DNA of 56,721 nt from contig JAILLP010000030.1 in the NCBI GenBank assembly GCA_024693065.1, positions 1 through 56,721 on the forward strand. Direction: 5' to 3'. The position numbers and the translations under genes were made by a program. Shown here in pieces: positions 38,801-50,800 of this stretch. Under the pieces are notes generated by a model. It was not told where the DNA came from, did not search any database, and saw nothing but the letters and a program-made list of their open reading frames with translations. Position 1 is the stretch's first letter; the number at the start of each line of letters is the position of its first letter. Source of the stretch: Paludibacteraceae bacterium (lineage in GTDB: Bacteria > Bacteroidota > Bacteroidia > Bacteroidales > Paludibacteraceae).

Positions 38801-38902
38801 TTTATCGCTGCGCCTATCGCACATCGTTTCTTGCCAAAGAAGGAGGAGGCTAGCGTCAGTGAAAAGGACAATTCAAAGAAAACTGACATTGTGACTAAAT
38901 AA
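35831..38902 (+). CDS. secDF: Protein translocase subunit SecDF (SecD-SecF fusion)
   Basis: 1023 residues, the usual fused form in Bacteroidota. SecDF uses the proton gradient to pull preproteins across the inner membrane. The SecD half has the N-terminal helix, the LNLGLDLKGGMNVVMEV motif, the periplasmic domain and the membrane signature LTLGMAVDANVLIYERIREE. The SecF half begins near residue 690 with the SGIDFSGGRNY motif and ends with GYSINDKVVIFDRIREF. Twelve membrane segments are expected. An acidic, Ala/Ser-rich insert with EKKASGETANADENAV lies near 255-310, as often seen in this phylum. It has its own promoter and a strong terminator. Confidence 0.95.
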   Translation: MQNKGFVKLIAVLFAFACLFYLSFSLVTKHYENKASKMFGEGTEEYNRYLDSLSGEKIWLGYTLKECRENELNLGLDLKGGMNVVMEVSVSDIIKTLAGSQANTDEFVSAMKLAKEKQLNTQKDFVDLFAEAYKETNPGKPLFYLFSYELKDKFTNTPEDREVVSVLKEQVKVAVDNSFNVLRSRIDRFGVVQPNIQQLDIAGRILIEMPGVKEPERVRKLLQGSADLEFWETFDYAEVYENLQAINNMVRDMQSASEKKASGETANADENAVKDTVAQSIADSLIAASAASDSLDEENMSVEEYKKQNPFFAILQPMQRRDGKGPVLGVAEIKDTSKVMEYFRLAREKRLIPSSLRPVWCIKPMDKAGLYVQLIAINSSRRDGKAPLNGSVITDARADLSQFGSSAEVSMEMNQEGAKKWADLTKKNIDKSVAIVLDGYAYSFPNVNCEITGGRSQITGNFTMEEAKDLANVLKSGKMPAPAHIVQEDVVGPSLGQEAINAGFISFIVAFILVLIYMIFYYGLIPGLVADFALLCNVFFIFSVLASFKAVLTLPGIAGIVLTLGMAVDANVLIYERIREEKRNNKPLKQALADGYGNALSAILDSNITTVLTGIILFVFGTGPIKGFATTLIIGVLCSLFTAVFISRLIFDFLSKKKPLMMESLPFCTSVTKDFLQNVNFDFIGKAKPFMMGSLIILLIGLASLFTSGLKSGIDFSGGRNYIVRFEQPINTAEMASKLRDVFDNVNVITIGESNKVRISTNYKIMETSDNVDEEIESMVYEGVKSYLPDGVTKDMFLSRYVRTNDGGFGADVEDGSVTYGLQSSQKVGPTMADDIKTSAIFAVLIAVLVIGLYILIRFRNLSFSLGAVAALVHDTLFIMGIFSLLKNVMPFSMEVDQSFIAAILTVIGYSINDKVVIFDRIREFRKLYKSRDDHKLFNDALNSTLSRTFSTSMSTLVVLLIIFVFGGDTIRGFIFAMLVGVIVGTYSSWFIAAPIAHRFLPKKEEASVSEKDNSKKTDIVTK

Positions 38903-38946
38903 GGGATTGGGGATTTTATTCGTAATTCTTATTTGAACTTTACAAT

Positions 38947-38993
38947 AAAGATTTCACGCATTTTCTTCACAGAAATGTGTGAAATCTTTTTTA
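38947..38993 (+). terminator. Intrinsic terminator between secDF and ispG
   Basis: A 17-bp stem (38947-38963 with 38973-38989) has one G-T wobble and a 9-nt loop, and is followed by a T-run that ends only a few bases before the ispG ATG at 38998. Confidence 0.85.
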
Positions 38994-38997
38994 TCGT

Positions 38998-40776
38998 ATG
39001 TGGCTTATGAAATATTTGCAGTCTGACGATTTGTTTAATTACAAACGGAGAGTCTCTTCTGTCGTGCATGTTGGTGGTTTGTCCTTGGGTGGAGACAACC
39101 CGGTACGGGTGCAGTCTATGGCGAATACCAACACGAATGACATTGAGCCTAGTGTGGAACAAGCGATGCGTATTGTTGCTGCTGGTGGTGAGCTTGTCCG
39201 TTTTACCGCCCAAGGGGTCAGGGAAGCCGAGAGCCTGAAACTGATTCGCCGTTCCTTGTCTGACAAGGGTTGCGATGTGCCTTTGGTGGCGGATATCCAT
39301 TTCAACCCTGCCGCCGCCGAGGTGGCGGCGCAGTATGTCGAGAAGGTGCGTGTCAATCCTGGCAATTTCGTCGACAGGGTCCATACGCTCCAACGTTTCG
39401 ATTATACGGACGAGGAGTATCAACAGGAACTGGAGAAGATAAAGAATCGTCTGCTTCCTTTGCTCCGCATTTGCAGGGAACATCATACCGCATTGAGAAT
39501 CGGGGTGAACCATGGGTCGTTGTCTGATAGGATATTGTCCCGATATGGGGATACCCCTCAGGGTATGGTTGAGTCTTGCATGGAGTTCCTTCGAGTCTGC
39601 AGAGAGAATGATTTCAATGACGTGGTAATCTCTATCAAGGCCTCCAATACGGTGGTCATGGTGCAGACCGTCCGTCTCTTGGCCGCGACGATGGAGAAGG
39701 AGGGGATGCGTTATCCGTTGCATTTGGGCGTCACTGAGGCTGGTGATGGCGAGGATGGACGTGTGAAGTCCGCTCTTGGTATCGGTGCGTTGTTGGCGGA
39801 TGGCATTGGAGATACGGTGCGCGTCTCGCTGAGCGAGGCACCTGAGTGTGAGATTCCTGTCGCCCGTAAGTTGGTCGATTATATCACGAAGCGGGCTGGT
39901 CATGTGAAGATATCCGCAAAGGATTCCGGCATGGTCGACCCGTTCCGTTTCGCTCGTAGAAACACCTTTAAGGTGGACCGTATCGGAGAGGGTGCTCTCC
40001 CTGTCGTGATTATGTCCTCTGCTGTCTCCTCCCCAGTCCTGGAGCCAGACTATTGTCTGGAGAATGGTCGTTTGGGAGGTGGTCCATTGTATGAGGTGAG
40101 TCGTCTCGAGGATCTGCGGTCCGACCTCTCTCCTTTGAAATTTTTGCAGTTGTCATATCCTGATTATACGGAGGCTGTCAGGAATGCTCTGGATGAGCGT
40201 ACGGTCATTGTGTTGACCACTGACCATCCGAATGGAGTAGGGGAGCAACGCGCCTTTTTCCATGCGCTGCTTGCGGATGGGGTACGGAATCCTGTCGTGC
40301 TGAAACGTAGTTACGAAGACTCCTGCCTTGAGGATTTGCAGATCAAGGCGGCGGCGGATTTGGGTGTGTTCTTCATTGATGGCTTGGGTGACGGTTTGTG
40401 GATAGAGGCTCCGAATGTGCCTCAGTCTCAGTTGCTTTCCTTGTCTTTCGGCATTCTGCAGGGCTCACGTGTGAGGGTTAGTAAGACGGAGTATATCTCT
40501 TGTCCGAGTTGCGGAAGAACATTGTTCGATTTGCAGGCCACCATCGCGCGAATCAAGGAGAAGACCTCCCATCTGAAAGGCTTGAAGATAGGTATCATGG
40601 GTTGCATTGTGAATGGACCGGGCGAGATGGCGGATGCCGACTATGGTTATGTCGGTTCGGCGAAGGGCAAGGTGAACCTTTACAAGGGACAGACTTGCGT
40701 GGAGAAACTCATTCCGGAGTCGGAGGCGGTCGAAAGACTGATTGACTTGATTAAGCGAAACGGAGATTGGAAATAA
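38998..40776 (+). CDS. ispG: 4-hydroxy-3-methylbut-2-enyl diphosphate synthase (IspG, large form)
   Basis: 592 residues from ATG 38998; ATG 39007 is equally possible and fits homologues better. IspG makes HMBPP in the MEP isoprenoid pathway using a [4Fe-4S] cluster. The N-terminal TIM barrel shows NPVRVQSMANT and PLVADIHFNP. The C-terminal iron-sulfur domain has CPSC (Cys502, Cys505) and GCIVNGPGE (Cys536, Glu543). A long insert between the two domains (about residues 290-480) is characteristic of the Bacteroidota/plant-type enzyme. The start codon lies immediately behind the terminator of secDF, so the source of its transcript is unclear. Confidence 0.93.
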   Translation: MWLMKYLQSDDLFNYKRRVSSVVHVGGLSLGGDNPVRVQSMANTNTNDIEPSVEQAMRIVAAGGELVRFTAQGVREAESLKLIRRSLSDKGCDVPLVADIHFNPAAAEVAAQYVEKVRVNPGNFVDRVHTLQRFDYTDEEYQQELEKIKNRLLPLLRICREHHTALRIGVNHGSLSDRILSRYGDTPQGMVESCMEFLRVCRENDFNDVVISIKASNTVVMVQTVRLLAATMEKEGMRYPLHLGVTEAGDGEDGRVKSALGIGALLADGIGDTVRVSLSEAPECEIPVARKLVDYITKRAGHVKISAKDSGMVDPFRFARRNTFKVDRIGEGALPVVIMSSAVSSPVLEPDYCLENGRLGGGPLYEVSRLEDLRSDLSPLKFLQLSYPDYTEAVRNALDERTVIVLTTDHPNGVGEQRAFFHALLADGVRNPVVLKRSYEDSCLEDLQIKAAADLGVFFIDGLGDGLWIEAPNVPQSQLLSLSFGILQGSRVRVSKTEYISCPSCGRTLFDLQATIARIKEKTSHLKGLKIGIMGCIVNGPGEMADADYGYVGSAKGKVNLYKGQTCVEKLIPESEAVERLIDLIKRNGDWK

Positions 40777-40781
40777 ATTCA

Positions 40782-40789
40782 TATCTTTG
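40782..40789 (+). promoter_or_regulatory. Candidate -7 element TATCTTTG for fabG
   Basis: It matches TAnnTTTG, starts 5 nt after the ispG stop and lies 33 nt before the fabG ATG. The -33 region falls inside ispG and has no clear TTTG at 19-21 nt. Confidence 0.5.
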
Positions 40790-40822
40790 CGTAAGATTAA
40801 TAACTAAAAAGAGAATATAATT

Positions 40823-41569
40823 ATGGGATTGTTAAATGGGAAGACGGCCCTTATCACGGGTGCCGCCAGAGGTATTGGAAAGGCCATCGCTTTGAAGTTT
40901 GCCAGCGAGGGTGCGAATATAGCGTTCACTGATTTGAAGATTGACGAGCTTGGTAAAGCTACGGAGGCTGAAATCGCCGCTTTGGGTGTGAAGGCTAAGG
41001 GTTACGCTTCCAATGCTGCGGATTTCGAGGAGACTCATAAAGTGGTTGAACAGATCCAGAAGGATTTCGGAAGCATCGATATTTTGGTGAACAATGCGGG
41101 TATCACGAAAGATACGTTGTTGTTGCGTATGACGGAGGCTCAGTGGGACGCTGTTTTGACGGTGAACCTGAAGTCCGCCTTCAATTTCATCCATGCGTGC
41201 GCTCCTATCATGATGCGTCAGCGTGGTGGTAGCATCATCAACATGAGTTCTGTCGTAGGTGTCTCCGGAAATGCGGGACAATGTAACTACTCGGCCTCTA
41301 AAGCGGGTATGATCGGCTTGGCTAAGTCTACCGCTAAGGAGTTGGGCTCCCGTGGCATTCGTGCGAACTGCATCGCTCCAGGTTTCATCTTGACGGATAT
41401 GACGCTCCAATTGTCTGAGGAAGTGCGTAAGCAATGGACTGACACAATTCCTTTGAGGCGTGGTGGAACACCTGAGGATGTGGCTAATGTCGCTACATTC
41501 TTGGCGTCAGACCTCTCTTCGTATGTCTCTGGACAGGTTATCCACTGCTGCGGTGGCATGAACATGTAA
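40823..41569 (+). CDS. fabG: 3-oxoacyl-[ACP] reductase FabG
   Basis: 248 residues, classical short-chain dehydrogenase. It reduces 3-oxoacyl-ACP with NADPH in fatty-acid elongation. The nucleotide motif TGAARGIG is at 12-19 and NNAG at 90-93. The catalytic set is Asn115, Ser143, Tyr156 and Lys160 (YSASK). The C-terminal SYVSGQVIHCCGGMNM matches FabG. It is followed by a terminator. Confidence 0.92.
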   Translation: MGLLNGKTALITGAARGIGKAIALKFASEGANIAFTDLKIDELGKATEAEIAALGVKAKGYASNAADFEETHKVVEQIQKDFGSIDILVNNAGITKDTLLLRMTEAQWDAVLTVNLKSAFNFIHACAPIMMRQRGGSIINMSSVVGVSGNAGQCNYSASKAGMIGLAKSTAKELGSRGIRANCIAPGFILTDMTLQLSEEVRKQWTDTIPLRRGGTPEDVANVATFLASDLSSYVSGQVIHCCGGMNM

Positions 41570-41593
41570 TTTTATTATACCGTATAGGAAATA

Positions 41594-41627
41594 GGGGACG
41601 GGTGCTTCGAAGGCTCGTCCCCTTTTC
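41594..41627 (+). terminator. Intrinsic terminator after fabG
   Basis: GGGGACG (41594-41600) pairs with CGTCCCC (41616-41622) and TTTT follows. The rest of the 295-nt gap up to 41865 is AT-rich and contains only the promoter candidate. Confidence 0.75.
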
Positions 41628-41812
41628 TGTTTCCCTGACAGTTTCCTAACATGTTTTCAACAGGTTTACTGACATTCTCCTTCCTTTATTTCCTGGCATC
41701 CTTGGATCGAGTTATAAAAATATGTTAATAAATGTTGGTACATTGTGGATTTTTTACCATCTTTGAGGTTATTTAGGTGAGTTGGATATATCGGTGATGA
41801 TGGATTTCTTCG

Positions 41813-41820
41813 TAAATTTG
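41813..41820 (+). promoter_or_regulatory. Candidate -7 element TAAATTTG for giant gene C
   Basis: It matches TAnnTTTG and lies 44 nt upstream of the ATG at 41865. No clear -33 TTTG at the normal distance. Confidence 0.45.
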
Positions 41821-41864
41821 TGTTTTTGAACGTCGGTGAATGGCTCAGGATTTGTAGTTCGATT

Positions 41865-44800
41865 ATGAAAACAAAGGGATTAAAAATATTTTTAGGGATA
41901 ATTGTGGGTCTTTTGTGCGCTGTCACTTCTGTGTATGGACGCACACGGACTGTTGGCGTGTCGGGCACTGGTTCCGCTTATACGAACTTGGTTGATGCAG
42001 TGAATGCGGCACAGACGGGTGATACCCTAATGTTGCTCAGCGATGTGACGTTGGATGAAAACCTTAGTTTTTCCAAGAGCGTGGTGGTGATGTCGAAGAA
42101 TGGCTATGCCATAAAAAGGAAATCCGTCAGTATAATTTGGGATCTGATACACCTCTACAACACGTCCATATACATCAATGGTGGCATTGAGGTGGTTTTC
42201 TCGGACATTGTGCTTGATGCTAACAACCTAAGTTCCACGTCTGGCTGGGTCACCTATAACCATTATGTTTCAGTCAATAGCGGTGCGGTTCTGCGGCTTA
42301 ACCGTACGGTTATCCGGAACAGTACGGATGGTGCTCCTCTGGCGGTGTCAGGCACTGTGGTGGGAGGTCTGGTCACGGGGAATACTTCGTCGGAGTCTGC
42401 TATGGGCGTTGTGTTGGTCAATTCCAACGGTTTGTTGGTCAATATGGTGATTGTCTCGAACACATTGAGTAAATCGAATGTGTCGGCCGTTAACCTGAAC
42501 GGCGGTGATATGCTGAACTGTACTGTGATCAATAATAGAAATAGCACTGGATCCGCCAACCGTTATGGTATCAATTCTTCCAACTCTAAATGTAAAGTCA
42601 CCAACTGTATTGTTTATGGGAATGGAGGCTCCATCCTTAATGTGGCTGACGTGACATATTCGTGTATTCAAGGTGGGTACACGGGTAGGGGCAATATCTC
42701 CGCAAATCCTCTCTTGAATGGTGATTACACCTTGATGGAGGGCTCCCCTTGCGTGGATGCGGGTAGTAACAGCGCAATCTCTGGTGTCACGGACATCGAC
42801 TATTTCGGCAAGCCTCGTATCGGCGGACCGGCTGTTGATATGGGTGCTTCCGAAAAACCACGTAACTATTGTGAGCGTACCGACACCCATGTTTCATGTG
42901 GCGAACCGTTCGTGTGGATTGATGGCAAAACCTACACGGAAAGTAACCATACGGCTTTGGACACAGTCCTTGGGTATGGCGATTGCGATACGATTGTCAC
43001 CCTTGATTTCACATATTACCCTCCTGTGGACAAGTCTTCTTTGACGGAGGAGGATCTGAATAAGATTGATTGTACGGGTGAGGAGGTGACCTTCTCATTT
43101 GATCCGAGTGCGAGTGGTCGTACCTCTTTCCGCTGGATGAACCCGTCCGGTGGGGTGGTGAGCACTTCGACTTCATACACGGCAACGGTCGGAACCCATG
43201 ACGTGGAGTATCTGTTTGTCGCTTCCGCCCCTGATGGCTCTTGCCCTGATTCCACGTTGTTCATGGCTTTGCTTAATTATGATTTCTTTGTGCAGAATCA
43301 GGCTAACTCTTCGGTGGACAGCGCGGCGAACAATGATTGTCTCCTGAAAAGCCTTGATCTGAATGATTATAAGCCTACGATTTCTTACTGCTCTAACCTG
43401 GGAAAGGATACCACTTACCGCTATCGTCTGAATAATGGTCCATGGGTCGATTTCGAGTCGGCTCCTGTCCTTTCGGATGTCGCTTCCGGGGATGAGATTC
43501 GTTGGAGTGTGTCGGTACGCACTTATGAGGGGGATATTATGGAGGATGTGACTCCTGATCCTATCGTAGTCCATTTGTGGGATGATCAAAGACCAGTGCT
43601 CTCTTGTGATGGTATATCCGCGGGGAAAAGGGTGGTCGCCGTGGCTGATTCGGTCAGCGGTGTCGTTCCTTGCCCTGTCACTTTGCAGGATGTTCTTTCC
43701 TCCGCTTCCGATAACTGCACTTCTTCCTTGAAGGTATATGTGAGCTTGGACGGGGCTACCTTCTACGAATTCAATGGCTATGAGGGATATTTGAATGTGT
43801 TTGAGGCGCCATCCGCTACCGCTTATTGGTTCGTGGAGGACAATGCTGGTCTTCGGTCTGATGTCTGTCCTGTCACCTATGAGGTGGAACGCGCCACTCT
43901 GCGGGATGGTGAATATTATGCGATTGTTCGGGACACTTCGGTTTGTTCCTTGCCGGTTTCTTGGCATGGACATACTTTTACAAGTGACGGGGAACAGGCG
44001 AAAGTCGGTGCGGCTTTGCTGACTGTCCGGATTGATAGCTCTTATTACAAGACGGAGACGGTTGTGAACGTCGGACCGTATACTTGGCGTGACGGTATAA
44101 CCTATACGAAGAGCACGGAAGTGAATGATTTCCACCAACCTAATGCGGGTACCTGTGATAGCGTATTCTCTTTGCGCCTGACGATAAAGGAAACGAGTGA
44201 CATCAAGATAGATGAACCGCTATCTCCTATTGATAGTGTCATGAATGATGGATGCTTCCTATCCCGGTTGGATTTGGAGCCTTTGAAGCCTGGTTTTGTC
44301 TATAATTTGGGCAATGCCTTGGACACGACGGTTTATTATCGGGTAAATGGAGGCGATTGGGTGGATTATGCCGCTAACCCAATTCTTTCCAAGGTTGAGA
44401 ATGGCACGAAACTCTATTGGCGTGTGGTTGTCACGGCAGATGACCATAGCAGTGTGTTTGATGAGACGTCCACTCCTCAACTGATTCGCTTGAGTGACGT
44501 TGTCGCTCCTTCGTTGGATTGTAAGAAAATTTCTGTGGACAAACGCATGGTCCCTGTGTTGGATTCCGTGAAGGGGGATGTGCAGTTAAGAGTGTACCCT
44601 GCCGAGGTGAAGTTGGCGGCATCCGATAACTGCTCTACTGATTTCACTGTTTTCGTCAGTACGGATGGCCTTTCATTCTCGAAATACAATGCGGTGGGAT
44701 CATTCCCGTTGAATGTCTTCACCCAGCCTACGATTACGTTGTATTGGAATGTGAGCGATGAGGCGGGTAATGAATCGTCCGTTTGTTCTATTGAGTATGG

Positions 44801-47800
44801 CGTGGAGAGAAATACGGAGGTCGCTTCCAAGAAGTATGCGATCGTTCGTGACACAATGCTTTGTGTGGGCGAACTACCATTCGTTTGGCATGGATACACC
44901 TTCACCTATAGCGGTGAACAAGCAGAGGTGGGCGCCGCTTTGCTGACGGTGCATGTCGACAGCTCATTCTATGTGGAGGAAAGTGTCATGTCGATGGAGC
45001 CTTATACGTGGAGAAATGGTGTCACATATACCGAGAGCGTGCGTGTGGAGGATTACCATCAACCGAATGCCGGGAAATGTGATAGTGTCTTCACACTGAA
45101 CTTGGTGATGAAAACCAATCTTTCCTTGGTGGTGTATGAGGCAATGTCGCCGATAGACAGTGTGGCGAACGAAGGATGTAATTTGAGGCGGATGGATATG
45201 GCCTCGATACGTCCTGCGTTTGCATATAGTTCCGATAATGCGATTGACACGTCTGTTTATTATCGTGTGAATAGGGGAGAGTGGGTGAGCCTTGCTGACC
45301 AACCGTCACTCCTGAATGTCGCAGATGGAACTGAATTGCACTGGAAGGTTGTAATCAATACCCAGGACACTTCATTGTCTGACGAGACGGTCAATCCTCA
45401 GTTGATCCGTGTGAGGAACCTTACGGCTCCATATCTGGCCTGCGATGACATTTCAGCGGGCAAACGCTTCGCCGCGGTGATTGATTCCGTGAATGGAGAG
45501 GCCCGTTTCTCCGTTTCCCCTTCTGATGTTAGTTCTGCCGCATCCAGCGAGTGTGCTTCCTCCTTTGATGTGCTCTACAGCAACGATGGGGTCAATTTTA
45601 ATCCGTATAATGGTCTGACATTCAACCTGAATGCCTTTACGCAAACTGAGAGGACGTTGTATTGGAAGGTGACGGATGAGGTGGGGAACATCTCCGAGGC
45701 TTGTGCCGTTGATTATTCTGTGGAGCGCGCGACAGAAAAGGATGGCAAAATGTATGCGATAGTCCGTGACACGTTTGTCTGTGCGACCTCTTTCCCTGTC
45801 ACCTGGCATGGCCACGTGTTCAATGCCGCCGGCGAATCGGCGGAGATAGGTGCTGCCTTGCTTTCCGTGAGGATCGACAGCTCGTATTACAGGTATGATA
45901 CGTTGACGATCTGTAACGTCAGAAATTATCAGTGGCGTGACGGGAAAACCTACAATAGTGGTTCATCCTATGATCTTTCGTATACGGTTGATAATGGACC
46001 AGATCTCTGTGATTCAATTGTCTATGTGCATCTTTCCGTTTTCAATAAGGTGGATAAGCCCGTTGCCGACACCGTCTATTCAGTGGGTTGTTACGGAGAC
46101 TTCTTCCGCATGGGATATACCCCGTCTGGCGTACATACCGAATATGCGTGGTATGAGCAGGGTGTGCTTCAGCACGGAGAGGATTGGGATGGTAGAACGA
46201 GGGTGACGAGGGAGTATAGTGGTCATGATAACTATCAATACATGTTGGTTACATCGGTTAAGGGAGGGTATTGCCCGGATACGACTGTTTATGTGACCAA
46301 TTCCACCCACGATATAGAGTCTGGTGATGTGAAGTCTCTGGTGATGTTCGCAGGAGATAATTGTAAGGCGAGAGTCCGTCTAAGGGATTATATGCCGGAC
46401 TTCATCGATCGATGCTCGTATGATCTTGCGGATACGTTGTGTGCTTATCGAATCAATCATGGCATCGTTCAATATGCTTCGGCGGACGATTATTATGAAT
46501 TTGTTGATGGCGATTCCATCTCATGGCGTGTGGGTATTGTGGCTAATGATGGCCTCACGTATACGGTAAGCAATCCGGACTTCTATCAGCAGGTGAGGGT
46601 GTTAGACGCTACCGCACCTAAGGTGGATTCTTTGGGTATCTCTTATGGCAATCGTATCCATTCGGTGGCTGATTCCGTTCGGGGGGATGTCTCCTTCCGT
46701 GTGCCATTGAGCGATGTGACGGATCATGTGTCCGATAATTGCGACGACGTATCCGCCCTTCTCTTCCAATATAGTTTGGATGGTGTTTCGTATGAGGATT
46801 TTAATGGGGTAGACCTGAAACTGAATGTCTATGAGTCTCCTTCCGTGATGGTCTATTACGCTGTCACGGATCTTAGCCGTAATACAATGATCGATTCTGT
46901 CTTGTACAGTGTTGAACGTAAAAGTTTTGTCGGTGAAGATTCTTTCGCGATCGTGCGTGATACGACGGTTTGCCCAGGATCGATTCCTTTTGTATGGCAT
47001 GGAAAGACTTTCTCTTCCTCCGGCGTGCCTGTCGTAGTGGGTGCGGCTCATTTGACGGTCTATGCGGATGAATCATATGAGCGGTACGATACGGTATTCT
47101 CCTGTGACTCTTATGTGTGGAGGGATGGTGTTGAATATGCGAGCAGCACGACGGAGCCTGTCTTCGTGGTGCATAATGGTGAGGGAGTCTGCGATTCCAT
47201 CATCCATTTGAACCTGACGGTCCTGAATCCTTCTTTGGGTGTGGATTCTATCATCGTATGTGTGAAGGAACTGCCGTATGAGTGGCATGGCTCGCAGGTC
47301 TCCGGTGATACGACATTGAACCTGCATAACGTGGCGGGTTGTGACTCGTTGGTCGATGTGAAGGTGGTTGTGCTGCCGATTGCTACGGAGACTATTTATG
47401 ATACCGCATGCGTTTCGTACCGATTGAATGACTCCGTCTATACGGAGAGCGGTGTGTACGAGCAGGTGCTCACCTCCGCGGTGACGGGTTGTGATTCAAT
47501 TCTCACCTTGCATCTTGTCGTCTATCAGCCTACTCGCGCAACATTGTCCGATACGGCTTGTGGCTCTTATACGTTGAACGACTCTGTGTACACGCAAAGC
47601 GGTGTGTATGAGCAATTCTTACGCTCTTCCACGGGCTGTGATTCGATACTGACATTGAATTTGACGATTTTGGAGAACTCTTATGGCGCGGATACCCTTA
47701 CCGTATGCGAAGGCATGCTCCCTGTCAGATGGAAGGGTAGGTCTGTCACGGGCGATACCATTATCCGTTTCCAGAATGCTATCGGATGCGATTCGTTTGT

Positions 47801-50800
47801 CTCCCTGAAGGTGATAGAGAATCCTGTTCCTGTCGTGGAGATTACTGATACGGCGTGTGGCTCATATGCCCTGAATGAATATGAGTACAATAAGTCCGGC
47901 GATTATGTGCAACTCCTTACTTCGGAAGGTAGTTGCGATTCCATCGTGAAACTTCATCTGACGATTTTGGAACCTAGTAGCAGGACCATCTATGATACGG
48001 CCTGTGGACCTTACACCCTCAATGGCCAGACTTACACCGAGTCGGGCGTGTATGAACAACAGCTGACGGCGGCGAATGGTTGCGATTCATTGCTGTTCTT
48101 AGTGCTGGACATTAATCCTGCGGGCGACACACTCATCACGGAGATCGCTAATGGGTCGTATCAATTGAACGATTCGGTCTATACCCGAACAGGTTTGTAT
48201 ACGCAACATATCAAGACTCCAAATGGCTGTGATAGTATCGTGCGGTTGGATTTGACCATTCTGGAGGGTATTGTGACGGAGTGGAGCGATACTACCTGTA
48301 GTGGCGGAATCTTCTGGGATAATTCATTGTTCAACCAGTCCGGCACTTACCTCAAACATTATGTGACAGCGTCGGGGGCGGATTCCACCTCTATCCTTCA
48401 TCTGACCGTTTTGCCAACCAAGTACAGTACGATTGTGGATACGGCATACTCGTACTATATCCTGAACGATTCGGTCTATACGAAGAGTGGCATTTACGTG
48501 CAACACCTTTACTCGTCGATCGGGTGCGACTCTGTACTGACTTTGACCCTGAAGATACTGAATCTGGAGAATGGAACGGTTCGGGATACCGCTTGTTCAT
48601 CATTTGTCTTGAACGATTCCGTTTACACGGAGAGTGGCACGTATGTACAACGCCTCGTCACACCTGACGGCAGGGATTCGATGCTGACGCTGGAACTCGT
48701 CATTTATCCTTCTTACGAAATCGAATTGACGGAAACGGCTTGTGGCTCTTATCAGTTGAATGATTCCACGTACACGAAAAGTGGGGTGTACGTGCAAAAA
48801 TTGCAGGCCGTTTCGGGCTGCGATTCTGTGGTTAAACTGAATCTGACGATTTTGAATGTGCCGACGTCTGTCATTACCGATACGGCTTGCGGCTCTTATG
48901 TGTTGAATGACTCTGTTTATCGGAAGAGCGGATCGTACGAGCAACGGTTGCCTTCTTCTAACGGTTGCGATTCTGTGATCACCTTGAATCTGATCATCCT
49001 TCCTGCTCCAGTTACTGAGATATTTGATACGGTTTGTATTTCCTATCGTTTGAATGATTCGGTATATACTGAGACGGGTGTGTATGAGCAGCGTTTCCTT
49101 GCGATGAATGGTTGCGACTCCATCGTGCGTCTGAATCTGATCGTCTTGTCCTCTCCTACGAATGAGGTGTATGATACGGCCTGCGTTTCGTATACGGTCG
49201 ATGGTACGATTTATACGGAGAATTCGGTGCTGCAGAAAAAAGTGAGCTCACCTTCGGGCTGTGACTCCATCATAACCGTCCATTTGACCATCTTGCCAAT
49301 CTTGAAGGATACGATTTATCGTACGGCTTGCGGTACGTACACGTTGAACGATTCGGTCTATACGGAGAGCGGCGAATACACTCAGACGCTTATCTCTTCT
49401 GTGGGTTGTGATTCTATCCTGACATTATACCTAACCATACTGGAACCTACGTATGGCGAGGAAACAGTGGATATATGCGAGAATGCGGCCTTCGTGAAGT
49501 GGCACGATTATGAGGTGTCGTCGGATACGACATTGACCATTCGGAACTCGTTGGGCTGTGACTCTATCGTGACCATTCACTTGAATCGTTTGCCTGTTCT
49601 TAGGTCTGAGTTCAGCGACACATCCTGCGCACCGTATGTGTGGTATGAAAAGGAAATCATGGAGTCTGGCGATTATGATTATAAATTGACCTCCTCCATT
49701 GGTTGTGATTCTGTTATCACGCTTCACTTGACGATTCTTCCGTCTTATGAGGTGTTCCTGCTGGATAGCGCGGTCTCATACTATGAGTGGAACGATATGC
49801 GTTATGACTCCTCCGGAATATACACCCAAAATCTTGTATCTTCCGTTGGTTGCGACTCTATCGTGACGATCGGGCTGACGATCTTGCCGCCTCCTGAGAA
49901 GCAACCGGAAAAGGTGAACGCATGTATTTCGTACGAATGGCAAGGATTGACGTTGACGGAGAGCGGAATCTATTATGATCTGATAAAAACGGAAACCGGA
50001 GAGGATAGCATCGTTTCCATTGATTTGACCATCAATTATCCGAAGTACAACGAGGATACCATCTTCTACACGGTTTGTGAGAATGAGCTTCCTATCATAT
50101 GGAATGGATATGAAATCCACAGTGACACCTCCCGTGTTGTCCTTACGACGAAGGCGGGGTGTGATTCGTTCATCATCTTCAGGTTGAATGTCTTGCCGAT
50201 ATATGACACGATGATTTCCGTTACCACATGTGATTCGTTTGAGTGGCATGGTAGGTATCTTTACGATAGTGGGCTTTACACTGATACGTTGCAATCTCTC
50301 TTGGGTTGCGATAGCATTACTCGGTTGAGCCTGACAGTGAAGCATTCTTCCGTGACGAAGGTGAGAAGGACGCTTTGCGAGAGCGAGTTGCCTTTCCGCT
50401 GGCAGGGGTATGAGTTTTATGGCGATACCCTCATCGTATTCCCTAGCTCCAACGGTTGTGATTCTATCATTGATGTGAAGCTTACCATCAACAAGGAATA
50501 TAACCTTGTGTTCAACGAGGTGGCGTGCGGGGATTTCTATTGGCAGGGTAAACTGCTGACCAAACCGGGAACCTACGTGGATTCATTCACTACCAGCACG
50601 GGTTGTGATTCTGTGGTGACGTTGAACCTTGTCGTCTCACATCCATATTATGTGAGGTTGGTGGATACGACAAAGGCTGGTACGATCTATGAAAAGAATG
50701 GCTTCACGGTGGAGGCTAATCATATCGGTGATTATGAATATGAGGTGAATCTGCTTTCTCAGTATGGATGTGATAGCGTGGTGCATCTTTCACTCTTCGT

